Below, piece by piece: positions 16,901-25,676 of a stretch of DNA of 64,000 bases (positions within the stretch are counted from its first letter, which is position 1; each line of letters opens with the position of its first letter). Source of the stretch: an uncultured Succinivibrionaceae bacterium. GTDB taxonomy: Bacteria > Pseudomonadota > Gammaproteobacteria > Enterobacterales > Succinivibrionaceae. A program made the position numbers and the translations under genes. The stretch lies in the NCBI GenBank assembly GCA_944393045.1, contig CALXYT010000001.1, positions 62,001-126,000 on the forward strand, read 5' to 3'. The notes beneath the pieces are model-generated. The model made no database searches. It had not been told where the DNA came from and saw only the letters and a list, made by a program, of their open reading frames with translations.

Positions 16901-19028
16901 CACATGGGGGGCGCTCGATTATGGTACTTATACCTCAACTTCTGATGTGTATGTAGAATCTGCTCCATTTGTTATGACCGATTTGGCTCCAGGTAGTTAT
17001 CATGAAACCAAGGAAGTTACTCTTTCATTACAAGATGCAGACCGTAATGCAACCTCAGGTACTATCTACTATACTTTAGATAATTCAAAACCTTCTGAAG
17101 ATTCTGAAGTTTACAGCGGTCCAATTACTTTAGAAGATACTTCATCAGATGGTTTAGGTACAGCTTATCGTTTAAGAACTTTAGCAGTTGGCGATAACGG
17201 TATGAAGCAAGAACAGTCATTCTTCTGGTTTGTTAAGAATGATGCTACTGTAGCTCCTGCTACTGACTTTAGAGATGAAACAATCTACTTTGTGCTTACA
17301 GCTCGTTACTTTGATGGTGATGAATCAAATAATTATTACTGCCGTGATAGATTTGATCCAGAAGATCCTTCTTGGCGTGGTGACTTCAAGGGCTTGATTG
17401 AAAAACTTGATTACATTAAGGATATGGGCTTTACTGCAATTTGGATAACTCCGCCAATTGAGAACCGTTCTGGTCTTGATTACCATGGCTATCATGGTTA
17501 TGACTGGTTCCAGCCTGATTTAAGACTTGAAAGCCCTGGTGCAACATACTTTGATTTTATCAAAGCAGCTCATGAAAAGGGTATAAAGGTTGTTCAGGAC
17601 GTAGTATTAAATCACTCAAGTAACTATGGTATTCGTGGTCAAGTTTATATCGAAAAGATCCCTACTAAGTACTATATTGATCCAGCATTTGGTAAGAATG
17701 GTATCGATAATGGGCCTTATCAGAAGAATATAGGTGACTATGTATCTTATACAAGATGTGATAATGATAACTATGTAGCTCCAGTATGGCATAGACGTGT
17801 TTGTGCAGGTGACCCTGAAGCTTCAGCTGAATTTACAATTCAGTTTAAGGATCATACAGTAAATGTTAATAACATTTCTACTAAGGAAATCGATGCTAGA
17901 TACTTCTGGTCTCCAGCAGTACAGAACTACTTACCAGAGAAGTGGTACCATGTTGCATATACAAATAATTGGGAAAGCGTAGAAGAAGTTCAGCAAAGAT
18001 CAATGGCAGGTGACTGTATCGATCTTAAGACTGAAAGCGATAATGTTCGTGATTATATGAACGCTGCAATTCGTATGTATATTGATATGGGTATTGACGC
18101 AATACGTATTGATACCTTAAAGCATATGCCAAGAGAAGATGTTATGGCTATGACCTCTACCTGGCAGAAATATAAGCCAGGCATGTTTGTGTTTGGTGAA
18201 GCTTTAATTAAGGGGTTTGGTGATAATACCCCTTCTGAATTATTACCATGGTACTACACTCGAACAAGTTCAGCAGATGCCGAAAAGAGTGGTGACTCAG
18301 GAATTAGCGTTCTTGACTTCTCTTTAATGAGTACCTTCCGTGATAACGTAACTAAGGGGGGCTTAAACGGTATTGCAGATGTGTTTAATAGATTTGACAG
18401 TTGGTATGCTGATCCTACTAAGTTAGTAACCTTCTTCCAGAATCACGATTTAACACCTGATAATACTTGGTCTGGCTCTGGTGCTCAGCATTGCTGTACT
18501 GATAGAAAGAATAGTGCCTTAGCTTATAATGTACTTTGGACTGTTCGTGGTATCCCTGTATTGTACGCAGGTGACGAAAGAGGCGTTCGTATCGGTTTAC
18601 CACCTGATTTAACAAATAGCAGCGATTTAGTAAAGGATACTGGTCGTATTTACATTGGTGATTCCTTCGGTGATCCAACTGCCGATAGTGATCCAATAAT
18701 TGGTCATATTACTGATCTTAATGCTATTCGTAAGACTTCTAAGGCTCTACAGCGCGGTACTTTAAAGGTATTAGCAAATGAACCATTAGTATTTGAACGT
18801 CAATACGAAAGTGAACGTGCAATTGTTGCAATTGTTGGTTCTGGTGGTGGTAACGTAACTGTTGACGGTGCAACTGATGGTTCTTATACTGATGTTGTTA
18901 CTGGTACTAAGTACACCGTATCAGGAGGCTCTGTAGCTCTTGGTGATATTCCAGGTAGTTCTATGAGAGTACTTGTTAAGGATTATACTGGTGGTAAAGT
19001 TACAGGTAAGAGTGAGTTCTTAAAGTAA
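13989..19028 (+). CDS. Giant amylase lipoprotein with seven PKD domains (GH13)
   Basis: A 1679-residue lipoprotein. The signal peptide MKYSKLSLAVLMGLSLTAC gives a lipid-modified Cys with Gly at +2, followed by a Ser/Gly/Asp tether. The N-terminal module (ALVCLDLNGSGSCDASE) is shared with two neighbouring lipoproteins. Seven PKD-type domains follow at about residues 260-830 (WDFGDG-type motifs near 288, 374, 457, 537, 622, 709, 799). Next come a CBM25/26-like starch-binding module (about 856-950; GEWPGG, NGGNGQTPDL), a chitobiase-C-terminal-like beta domain (about 977-1087; YYTLDNSKPS) and the GH13 barrel (about 1095-1590) with D1204 (region I), D1375 (AIRIDTLKH), E1404 (FGEAL) and D1487 (FQNHD). 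A long PKD stalk would hold the catalytic head well off the cell surface. Bond specificity is not certain; alpha-amylase is likeliest. Confidence 0.92.
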   Translation: MKYSKLSLAVLMGLSLTACGGGSSGSDSSSDGGTNVSPSIYNINAYVADENAAAVPSALVCLDLNGSGSCDASEPQNITDNQGSVSITGVSEADYNKGANVIALDVNNKVLYAVNVKEAASPVQRADESTNYVTVYLNPVTNFVQQYAKNSAMTFAEAQADIAKAFNIADPASLNTIAQNTPDALRAFAQASASLPTPPTISNSTISDYVDDYNNVADTLAKNQKVTIDIVINIVINNGGFDFDDSDIDDALNNNLPEGDFTYDDSECALVKFTANITDPDNDSLKFDWDFGDGSEHSTLQNPEHLYTSSGTYNVLLTVTDKVGNATFKKTITVDTSCSNTNVTPQFTYQPDQANPLVVKFTGPQVGEDVTYSWNFGDGSTSSEQNPTHQYAQTGIYSVTLEVTVNGETKSHTEEVIVDVAANNTPVADFLEPVIDGLNVKITNTSTDADNDALNYEWTVSDGTKVAAKDFNYTFESAGTYSITLKVSDGKASATKQVQVTVSDASFDAQIKTLRVEGRMVTLAAEVPSSVENPEFTWIMGDGSAAISGPEVSYEYAQDGTYNVQLTVKSGETQISKTMQVTVAANNTAPVASFEIASQGEDGRVTFINNSSDQDGDSLTYLWDFGDNSTSTEESPVHTYELPNEDVTYAVKLTVSDGKLTNSSTKSVSFSKSSDIVLPKASFTASVNGTTVTFTNQSTADSSKTLTYYWDFGDGSSSTEMNPVHKYNTTVDKTYKVVLTVSDSVNTAEHSLDVAVKGASVVDPSNNAPVVDFHYKFTGLSGILTPKATDADGDTLTYSWDFGDGLTSTSKIGKVTYTSGGKKTINLTVSDGKTSTTKTYEVNLANVEVVLPQKEGLYLKTEYTHLYMWVDNTPLVGEWPGGQLSQASESTSWKYYDTSAISQASVSMILSNGGNGQTPDLTGLSPQGCFADNKVIPLSECSLSAGDAQVVEGGCELGGTEGGETILTGEITWGALDYGTYTSTSDVYVESAPFVMTDLAPGSYHETKEVTLSLQDADRNATSGTIYYTLDNSKPSEDSEVYSGPITLEDTSSDGLGTAYRLRTLAVGDNGMKQEQSFFWFVKNDATVAPATDFRDETIYFVLTARYFDGDESNNYYCRDRFDPEDPSWRGDFKGLIEKLDYIKDMGFTAIWITPPIENRSGLDYHGYHGYDWFQPDLRLESPGATYFDFIKAAHEKGIKVVQDVVLNHSSNYGIRGQVYIEKIPTKYYIDPAFGKNGIDNGPYQKNIGDYVSYTRCDNDNYVAPVWHRRVCAGDPEASAEFTIQFKDHTVNVNNISTKEIDARYFWSPAVQNYLPEKWYHVAYTNNWESVEEVQQRSMAGDCIDLKTESDNVRDYMNAAIRMYIDMGIDAIRIDTLKHMPREDVMAMTSTWQKYKPGMFVFGEALIKGFGDNTPSELLPWYYTRTSSADAEKSGDSGISVLDFSLMSTFRDNVTKGGLNGIADVFNRFDSWYADPTKLVTFFQNHDLTPDNTWSGSGAQHCCTDRKNSALAYNVLWTVRGIPVLYAGDERGVRIGLPPDLTNSSDLVKDTGRIYIGDSFGDPTADSDPIIGHITDLNAIRKTSKALQRGTLKVLANEPLVFERQYESERAIVAIVGSGGGNVTVDGATDGSYTDVVTGTKYTVSGGSVALGDIPGSSMRVLVKDYTGGKVTGKSEFLK
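14760..16520 (+). repeat. Array of seven PKD-domain coding repeats
   Basis: Seven diverged repeats of about 80-90 codons, each centred on a W-x-F/V-G/S-D-G-type motif followed by a Y-x-x-x-G-TY-x-V-x-L-T-V strand. Repeats 3 and 4 are degenerate (WTVSDG, WIMGDG). Boundaries are approximate. Confidence 0.85.
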
Positions 19029-19689
19029 TATCATCAACTAATATAATTAAATAGTAAAAGGCATCTAATTTAGGTGCCTTTTTTAATTAATTTTGTAGAT
19101 CAAAAAAACAAGGGTAGAGAAATACTAAGGAATGAAAAGGAGAATACACGTATAAGATGTATGTTCGATTGACTTATAAGAAAATAATCATCAAAAAAAA
19201 TGGGAATTTAGCAAAATTTGAAGTAGGTAAATTAAAAAAAATCAAGATTGTTTTATAAAGTAGAACTAAATGAAAACGCTATCTTTTTGGTGGTAAAAAA
19301 ATTTAGTTAAACATGATGTTTACATAATTTTATAAAGTTACATTCTTAAAAAAAACCAACAATAGTAAGAATTTATCATGACTTAAAGTTTTTATTAAGA
19401 TAATAGAATGCGCATAAGTTGATAAAGGAGGGGATGGACTTAATAATTTTTATTGATGATTATAATTATTTAATAATAAAATATATAATACACTCTTCAC
19501 ATATTAAAATGAAATTAAAAATGATTTTTTATAAAAATGTTAAACATCTCGCAAAATTAACACAAAATTATGAAACTGTTAATGATTTGTAAATTTTTTG
19601 TTTGAAAAAGATTTCAATAATACTATAATATAATGATGTAAATTATATCTTTACATTTTTTATGCTTTGTAATTAATTGGGAACATTTT
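19029..19689. other. 661-bp AT-rich intergenic region
   Basis: Contains the terminator at 19056-19086, then a purine-rich stretch (about 19090-19260), a TGAAAACGCTATCTT element at 19271-19285 resembling the operator at 7459, and a perfect 15-bp palindrome TAAACATGATGTTTA at 19308-19322. A strong Shine-Dalgarno-like AAGGAGGGG lies at 19425, and there are several TATAAT-like hexamers near 19620-19632. A 52-codon frame from 19434 looks non-coding. No other gene seen. Confidence 0.65.
19056..19086 (+). terminator. Intrinsic terminator
   Basis: AAGGCATC pairs with GGTGCCTT (one G-T pair), followed by a run of six T. It ends the giant amylase transcript. Confidence 0.85.
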
Positions 19690-22600
19690 ATGAAGTTAAC
19701 CAAACTTGCTTTTTTAGTAGCCTCTGCTTTTGCAGTTACTGCGTGTGGTGGCTCCTCTTCAGGTAGTGATAGTTCATCAAATGGTGATGCTACTTCAAGA
19801 GTTTCACAGGAAGTTCAAGTAGATAGATATTCCAGTGCGGATGTTCAGTCTGCTGTTGAAACTACAGACTCATCAGATACTAGCACTCTGGTTTGTCTTG
19901 ATACCAATAATAATGAACTTTGTAATGATGAAACATCTGTTCAAACATTAGATACTGAAACCGGTACCACAACTCTTACATGGGATAGCAGTATTGATAC
20001 TAGCGATATGTATATTATTGCTACCAATAAGCACTTTACTTATAAAGTTAAAGCTTCTGAAGCTGAAACTTCTTCAGGAACCAGAGCTAAGTTATATATT
20101 AACCCTGTAACTGACGCAGCTACCAGACTTGGTGCGCAGACTTTAAAAGATACTGTAGGTTACACTGGTACTATTGCAGATTTTAGTGCTACTAAAGAAC
20201 TGAATGATCAGCTTTCTTTACTTGCCGATAGTGTTGCAGGTTTAACCAGCGCTGATACAACAGGTGTTTTTGATGTAGAAGCAGTTAAAGCAAAACTCAA
20301 TAGTATTTTTACAAAAATTTTAGAGTTGGTAGCTAGTGGTGTTGATAAAGTAAATATTACTATTAATATAGTTTTTGATATTAATAATAACCCTGATGAT
20401 GATACTGATACTAACACACCTCCTACTGCTTCATTTGACTTTGTATTAAATAGCAATGGTGAGGTTAAGTTTACTAATAATTCAGTAGATCCTGATGGTG
20501 ATAACCTTCAATACCGTTGGAGCTTTGGTGATAATTCAGCTATTGTGACTGATAAGGATCCAACTCATACTTATACTGAAAACGGTACTTATAATGTTAA
20601 GTTAGTAGTTAATGACGGTAAGGTTTCATCTATTGAAACATTACCAGTAAAAGTTAATAATATTGATACTACTGTTCCTCCAACATTTAATGTTGATTTT
20701 ACCACTAAAGTAGATGGTTTGACTGCTACATTTACTAACACATCAACACTTCCAAGCGATGCTACAGATGTTGAGTATCGTTGGGATTTTGGTGATTATT
20801 CAGGGTTAAATACTGAAGAGAATCCAACTCATACTTATAGCGAAGCCGGTACATACACTGTTAAATTACAGGTAACCTCTTCAGCCGGTAAGAAGTTGGT
20901 TCAGAAATCAGTTAAAGTAGAAAGTTCTAATATTGATGATGATAACGACGATAATGTTACTATTGATTCATCATTTACCCAGACAGTTTCTAACTTAGCT
21001 GTAAGCTTTGCTTCAAATGTTTCTTATAATGGTTCTAAGACCTTAACATACACTTGGGACTTTGGTGATGGAAATACCTCAACTGAGAGAAATCCATCTC
21101 ATACCTACGCAAGTGCTGGTTCTTATAATGTAACTCTTACTGTTTCAGATGGCACTGTAAGTGATAAGTACACATCAAGCGTTACTGTTACAGGTTCATC
21201 TGGTGGTAATACTGATGATGACACCATCTGCTCGGCAGATGATCCATTCTGCAAGGGCGATATTGATCCGGCTGAATGTCAGCAGGAATGTACCACCCAA
21301 GAAGTTGAAATCTGTGATGATGTTGCAGCAACAACTTCAGCTACTTTGGCAAGCGTAGCAACTCCTAAGGTTCAGGGAACTACTTCTAGCCCAATTGAAA
21401 ATGGTTATTACTCAACTAACCCTAATAAGCAGGTTGGTGTAAATAAGACTATTACTTCAATGAGCGACTGGACATCAGATATGATCATCGCTCAAGGTGC
21501 TGCTAATGATGACCCTAGAGCATTCCGTGGTTACCATGAAAAGGCAACTGACTTCTATGCTTTATATGCGGCATGGGACGATACCAACCTTTACTTAATG
21601 GTTGAAATGCCAAATCTTGATGGTGCAGAACCTGGTGGTGATTTCGATTACTCATCAGATCAGTTCCTCCCAATGGGTATTGGTATTAGAACAGGTGTAA
21701 GAGCAGCAGGTGACGGCAAGTTAGATACCGGTACTAATGTATGGACACAAGGTGAGTTCTATTCTATTAGTGAAGGTATTGACACCTTATTAATGTTCCA
21801 TCCAAGACTTCCTACTGTAAACACTCCAGGTCTGTTTAAGACTAACGATGCAGGTCTCTTCTCTTATGATGAAGAAAATGGCTACTTAATGGGCTTTGAT
21901 GAAGCTGGTATTGAAAGAGCGGTTGAACATAAGGCATTAAGCTCAAGTTACATGGGTATCTCTGATAACTATGGTAAGGATGCCACATTCTATACTGATA
22001 CCAGTGCATACTCAGACTTATTAACCAGAGAAAATGCTTCTGGTCACTTATATCAGATTACTATACCATTAAAATCAATTGATATTACCAAGGAACATAT
22101 TGAACAAAACGGCATTGCTGTTGTTGCATTCAGTACCTTTGGTGAATCAATGATGGATGCTCTTCCTTGGACTCCAAACTTAGTAGATAATGCATCAACT
22201 GAGTACTCTAAAGATTCATCAACTTCAGCAGAAAAAGAAGATCTTGATTTATACGATGTTCCATTAGCTCGTATCGGTAAGATTGATGGTGCAACTGGTG
22301 AAGGTACTATTACCCCAACCCCAGATCCTGAACCAGATCCGGAATGTCGTACAGAAACTGTAACAGTATGTACCCCAGAAACATTACCAGAATCCTGCTC
22401 TGCAACTGGTACTATTGAAATGATGTTATCACATGAAGAAACTTCAAATGATAAGCAAGTAGTATCAAATGTAAGCGTATCTACTGGTTACAGGGGTGTT
22501 ACCTATGTTTGGGAAGTAACAGGTCAGGCAAGTCAGACAACTGCTTATGATGTAACTTCTAAGAGTTTTACATTCTCTAAGGGTAAGACTGCTAAGGATG

Positions 22601-25167
22601 TAACAATTACTGTTACCGCTAGAAATGCATCAGGAACTAAGACCGGTTCTGAAAGCTTCAGTATTTCAATCCCGGCTTGTGAAGGCGATGCTTGTAGCAA
22701 TGTAAATAGCGATTGGATTTCAGAACAAGGTGTGGATTCTGATAACATCAAGACTTACGATCCAAATAATACTTGTAAGGCAGCTGATGGCGCTATTGTA
22801 CTTAAGGCTGATGTAACTTCTGCTCCTAATGTTTACGCTTACGTAAATGAAGAATCACTAACAGGTGAATGGCCAGGTGAAGCAATGACTAAGATTGACG
22901 GTTGTACTTCAACCTTCTATCAGTCCTCGTCTGCTGTCTTAACTGATACAGCCACTTCTGTAATCTTTAATGCTGTTGGTTCTGAACGTTATCCAGCTGA
23001 TATGCAACCTGGTATTGATATGACTAAAGCTGCAAGCTGCTTTGATTGGGAATCAAAGAAAGCTCTCCCAGCTGAGGAATGCGGCCTGGGTTCTGCAGCT
23101 CCAGAAGATACTGCATATATCTTAAGAAATGGAACAGAAGTAGCTGATGGCTCAACTATCACTATTTCATATAAGGAAGATGATCCAACTTCAGCTTACG
23201 TAGATGTTTCACTTATGGTTTATGGTGCAACTACTGATGCATCAACAGAAGGTACATATTCAATTGATGGTAATGAAGGAACCTTCGTAAACGGTCAGAT
23301 TATCCGTGTTGGTGAAAACATTGAACCAGCTGAAGATAAGGCTTCTGCAACCCCTATGACTTTAGTGGTGAAATATGGTGATGCAACCAAGACTTATAAG
23401 TTTGTTAAAGTTAAGTGGCAAAAACCAGTAGCTACGACTCAGTTTACCTGGAATAATGCGTTGGTTTACTTTGTAATGACTGACCGTTTCTATAATGCTG
23501 ATACTACTAACGATAACAACTTTGGTAGAACATATAAGGATGCAACCGGTCACTCAACTGCTACTTACCACGGTGGTGATATCAAGGGTATGACTGAAAG
23601 ACTTGATTATATTAAGTCATTAGGTATGAATGCTATCTGGATTACCGCACCATACGAACAGGCTCACGGCTGGACTGGTGGTGGTGACAGTGGTAAATTT
23701 GCACACTGGGCATACCATGGTTACTATGCGTTAGACTTTACCTCATTAGATCCGAATGTAGGTACAGTTGAAGAGTTCAGAACATTCGTTAATGAAGCTC
23801 ATAAGAGAGGCATGCGTGTAGTTCTTGATATAGTAATGAACCACTCAGGTTATGCTACATTACAAGATATGTGTGACTTTGATTTTGGTAAGACTACTGA
23901 CGGTTCAGCCCCATGCAGTGGCTGGACTCCGGCTGGTGGTCAAACATGGCATAATAAGCCAATTGATGAATCTCAGAACTCTGCCTGGGATAGCTGGTGG
24001 GGTAAAGATTGGATCCTCTTTGGTGGTTACGGTGAAAACTGTGGTGCAGGTGACGGTTTAGATGCCTGTGTATCATTCCTCCCAGACTTTAAGAACTCAG
24101 ATACTAACGGTACAGCCGTAAGTATTCCAACATTCTTAAATAATAAGTGGGCAACAGATAACTCTAACTACGATGTTCCAGCTGCTAAGCAGTACCGTAC
24201 AGGTAGCATGAGTGTTGCTCAATTTCAGGCTAAGTGGTTAGCATCATGGGTTGAAGAATTTGGTATCGATGGTTTCCGTTGTGATACTGCAAAACACGTA
24301 ACCAAGTCTACCTGGAAACTTCTAAAGGAAGAATCTCAGAAGGCTCTTGAAAAGTGGCGTGCTAATAACCCAGATGACGTTGCAGCTTCCTGGACTGATG
24401 ATTTCTGGATGACAGGTGAACATTGGGGCTTCAAAACTGATAATTCAGATGGCGCCGGCTATGCTTCACAAGGTGGCTTTAACTCAATGATTAACTTTGC
24501 GTTTAACGGTCAGAAGAACGGTTCATGTTCAGTACCTAATGAACAGACCTGGTCATCTTATGCACAGATGTATGGTGTAGGTTCAGGTTCACCAAAACTT
24601 AACGCATTAAGCTATGTTTCTTCACACGATACCTCATTATGCCGTCCAGGCGATATGAAGGCTCTGGGTACAGGTTTACTCCTCTTACCAGGTGGTGTAC
24701 AGGTTTACTATGGTGATGAAACTGCTCGTGTTAACGATAACGGTGGTTCAGGTGGTGATGCAGAACATGGAACACGTTCTGATATGAACTTCCCAAGCGA
24801 TGTGGCAGACGCAGCAGATTGGGCAGCAGATGTTGATACTTTAAGTACCTCATTCTCATCTGATGCAACACTCGCTCACTGGCAGAAGATAGGTCAGTTC
24901 AGATTCCGTAACGCAGCTGTTGGTGCTGGTAAGCAGGTTGAGACTAATGACGGTTCATACTGCCGTACATATGTTGATGAAACAGCAGGTATCAATAACT
25001 CTGTTGTAATCCACGTAGGTAGTGCTTCTTCAGTAGACGTAGGTTCATGCTTTACTGACGGAACTGAATTGCAGGATGCTTACAGTGGAGCAGTTGGTAC
25101 AGTTTCTGGTGGCAAGGTATCTCTTTCCGGTACCGGTGATTTAATTCTCCTGGAACTTAAGAGATAG
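19690..25167 (+). CDS. Giant multimodular MalS-type alpha-amylase lipoprotein (GH13)
   Basis: An 1825-residue lipoprotein. The signal peptide ends in lipobox VTAC, then a Ser/Gly/Asp tether. It carries the shared N-terminal module (TLVCLDTNNNELCNDE), three PKD domains (motifs near residues 276, 364, 456) and a cysteine-rich segment. Next is a large domain (about 570-866) that resembles DOMON/CBM9-like carbohydrate-binding folds (LYAAWDDTNLYLMVEM), then a PKD-like domain, a CBM26-like module (about 1035-1130; GEWPGEAM) and a GH13 barrel from about 1255. The barrel closely follows E. coli MalS (GH13_19): TDRF, TYHGGDIKG, D1380 in LDIVMNHSGYATL, D1532 in GFRCDTAKH, E1577 in MTGEHWG, D1647 in SSHDTSLCR. 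It is likely a surface-held endo-alpha-amylase. The C-terminal part is rich in codons such as AAG and GGT, as in highly expressed genes. Confidence 0.93.
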   Translation: MKLTKLAFLVASAFAVTACGGSSSGSDSSSNGDATSRVSQEVQVDRYSSADVQSAVETTDSSDTSTLVCLDTNNNELCNDETSVQTLDTETGTTTLTWDSSIDTSDMYIIATNKHFTYKVKASEAETSSGTRAKLYINPVTDAATRLGAQTLKDTVGYTGTIADFSATKELNDQLSLLADSVAGLTSADTTGVFDVEAVKAKLNSIFTKILELVASGVDKVNITINIVFDINNNPDDDTDTNTPPTASFDFVLNSNGEVKFTNNSVDPDGDNLQYRWSFGDNSAIVTDKDPTHTYTENGTYNVKLVVNDGKVSSIETLPVKVNNIDTTVPPTFNVDFTTKVDGLTATFTNTSTLPSDATDVEYRWDFGDYSGLNTEENPTHTYSEAGTYTVKLQVTSSAGKKLVQKSVKVESSNIDDDNDDNVTIDSSFTQTVSNLAVSFASNVSYNGSKTLTYTWDFGDGNTSTERNPSHTYASAGSYNVTLTVSDGTVSDKYTSSVTVTGSSGGNTDDDTICSADDPFCKGDIDPAECQQECTTQEVEICDDVAATTSATLASVATPKVQGTTSSPIENGYYSTNPNKQVGVNKTITSMSDWTSDMIIAQGAANDDPRAFRGYHEKATDFYALYAAWDDTNLYLMVEMPNLDGAEPGGDFDYSSDQFLPMGIGIRTGVRAAGDGKLDTGTNVWTQGEFYSISEGIDTLLMFHPRLPTVNTPGLFKTNDAGLFSYDEENGYLMGFDEAGIERAVEHKALSSSYMGISDNYGKDATFYTDTSAYSDLLTRENASGHLYQITIPLKSIDITKEHIEQNGIAVVAFSTFGESMMDALPWTPNLVDNASTEYSKDSSTSAEKEDLDLYDVPLARIGKIDGATGEGTITPTPDPEPDPECRTETVTVCTPETLPESCSATGTIEMMLSHEETSNDKQVVSNVSVSTGYRGVTYVWEVTGQASQTTAYDVTSKSFTFSKGKTAKDVTITVTARNASGTKTGSESFSISIPACEGDACSNVNSDWISEQGVDSDNIKTYDPNNTCKAADGAIVLKADVTSAPNVYAYVNEESLTGEWPGEAMTKIDGCTSTFYQSSSAVLTDTATSVIFNAVGSERYPADMQPGIDMTKAASCFDWESKKALPAEECGLGSAAPEDTAYILRNGTEVADGSTITISYKEDDPTSAYVDVSLMVYGATTDASTEGTYSIDGNEGTFVNGQIIRVGENIEPAEDKASATPMTLVVKYGDATKTYKFVKVKWQKPVATTQFTWNNALVYFVMTDRFYNADTTNDNNFGRTYKDATGHSTATYHGGDIKGMTERLDYIKSLGMNAIWITAPYEQAHGWTGGGDSGKFAHWAYHGYYALDFTSLDPNVGTVEEFRTFVNEAHKRGMRVVLDIVMNHSGYATLQDMCDFDFGKTTDGSAPCSGWTPAGGQTWHNKPIDESQNSAWDSWWGKDWILFGGYGENCGAGDGLDACVSFLPDFKNSDTNGTAVSIPTFLNNKWATDNSNYDVPAAKQYRTGSMSVAQFQAKWLASWVEEFGIDGFRCDTAKHVTKSTWKLLKEESQKALEKWRANNPDDVAASWTDDFWMTGEHWGFKTDNSDGAGYASQGGFNSMINFAFNGQKNGSCSVPNEQTWSSYAQMYGVGSGSPKLNALSYVSSHDTSLCRPGDMKALGTGLLLLPGGVQVYYGDETARVNDNGGSGGDAEHGTRSDMNFPSDVADAADWAADVDTLSTSFSSDATLAHWQKIGQFRFRNAAVGAGKQVETNDGSYCRTYVDETAGINNSVVIHVGSASSVDVGSCFTDGTELQDAYSGAVGTVSGGKVSLSGTGDLILLELKR

Positions 25168-25676
25168 TATTTACAAAGCTTATTTAAACAAAGGGCTCAA
25201 TCGAGCCCTTTTTTTTGGGGTAAAATTTACAAAGTCTCCTTAATTAGCAAGATATTTAATGGAAAAACTTAAGTTTATGAAAAAGAGAAGGTAATTATTA
25301 GCAAAGAAAACTAAGAAAGGTAAAGAGTGGAGATCAACGTGAAAGAAAAGAAATAAAAGTAGAATAGAAGGAAATGTTTTAAGAGAAAAGATAATGTTTT
25401 AAGGTGTAGAAACTATAAATGAGTCAAAATATTGCACTAAAAATGTAGTAGAGGAGATAAAAAAGTACATGAAAGAAACTATGTGAATATTACAGCAAAA
25501 GAAAATAAAATTTGTAATTTTACCGAGATGATCACAATTCATAACATTACTTATCCAAGTATTGAATTTTGGTTCCTATAATAGTAGAAACTTTGCTTTA
25601 TTATGGTGAAGTTATTTAAGCAAGACTCAAAAAGGGTCTAAATAATTAATTATGAGACAAATTCAAGGATTAATGA
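25168..25676. other. Intergenic region with strongly purine-rich + strand
   Basis: Holds the terminator at 25191-25216, then about 240 bp (25217-25460) in which A and G dominate the + strand. A TATAAT at 25577-25582 is the only clear -10 candidate and lacks a good -35. The ribosome binding site AGGA at 25666 precedes ATG 25677. No gene seen. Confidence 0.65.
25191..25216 (+). terminator. Intrinsic terminator
   Basis: Perfect stem AAGGGCTC / GAGCCCTT with AATC loop, followed by eight T in total. It ends the second giant amylase transcript. Confidence 0.93.

Noticed and set aside
19430..19439. GGGGATGGAC resembling a MalT box (GGGGA[TG]GAGG)
   Set aside because: Last three positions disagree, there is no second box, and no similar sites occur before the other amylase genes.
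19434..19592. 52-codon frame (MDLIIFIDDYNY...) behind an AAGGAGGGG sequence
   Set aside because: The ribosome binding site is only about 2 bases from the ATG, composition matches the surrounding AT-rich spacer, and no protein-like pattern is seen.
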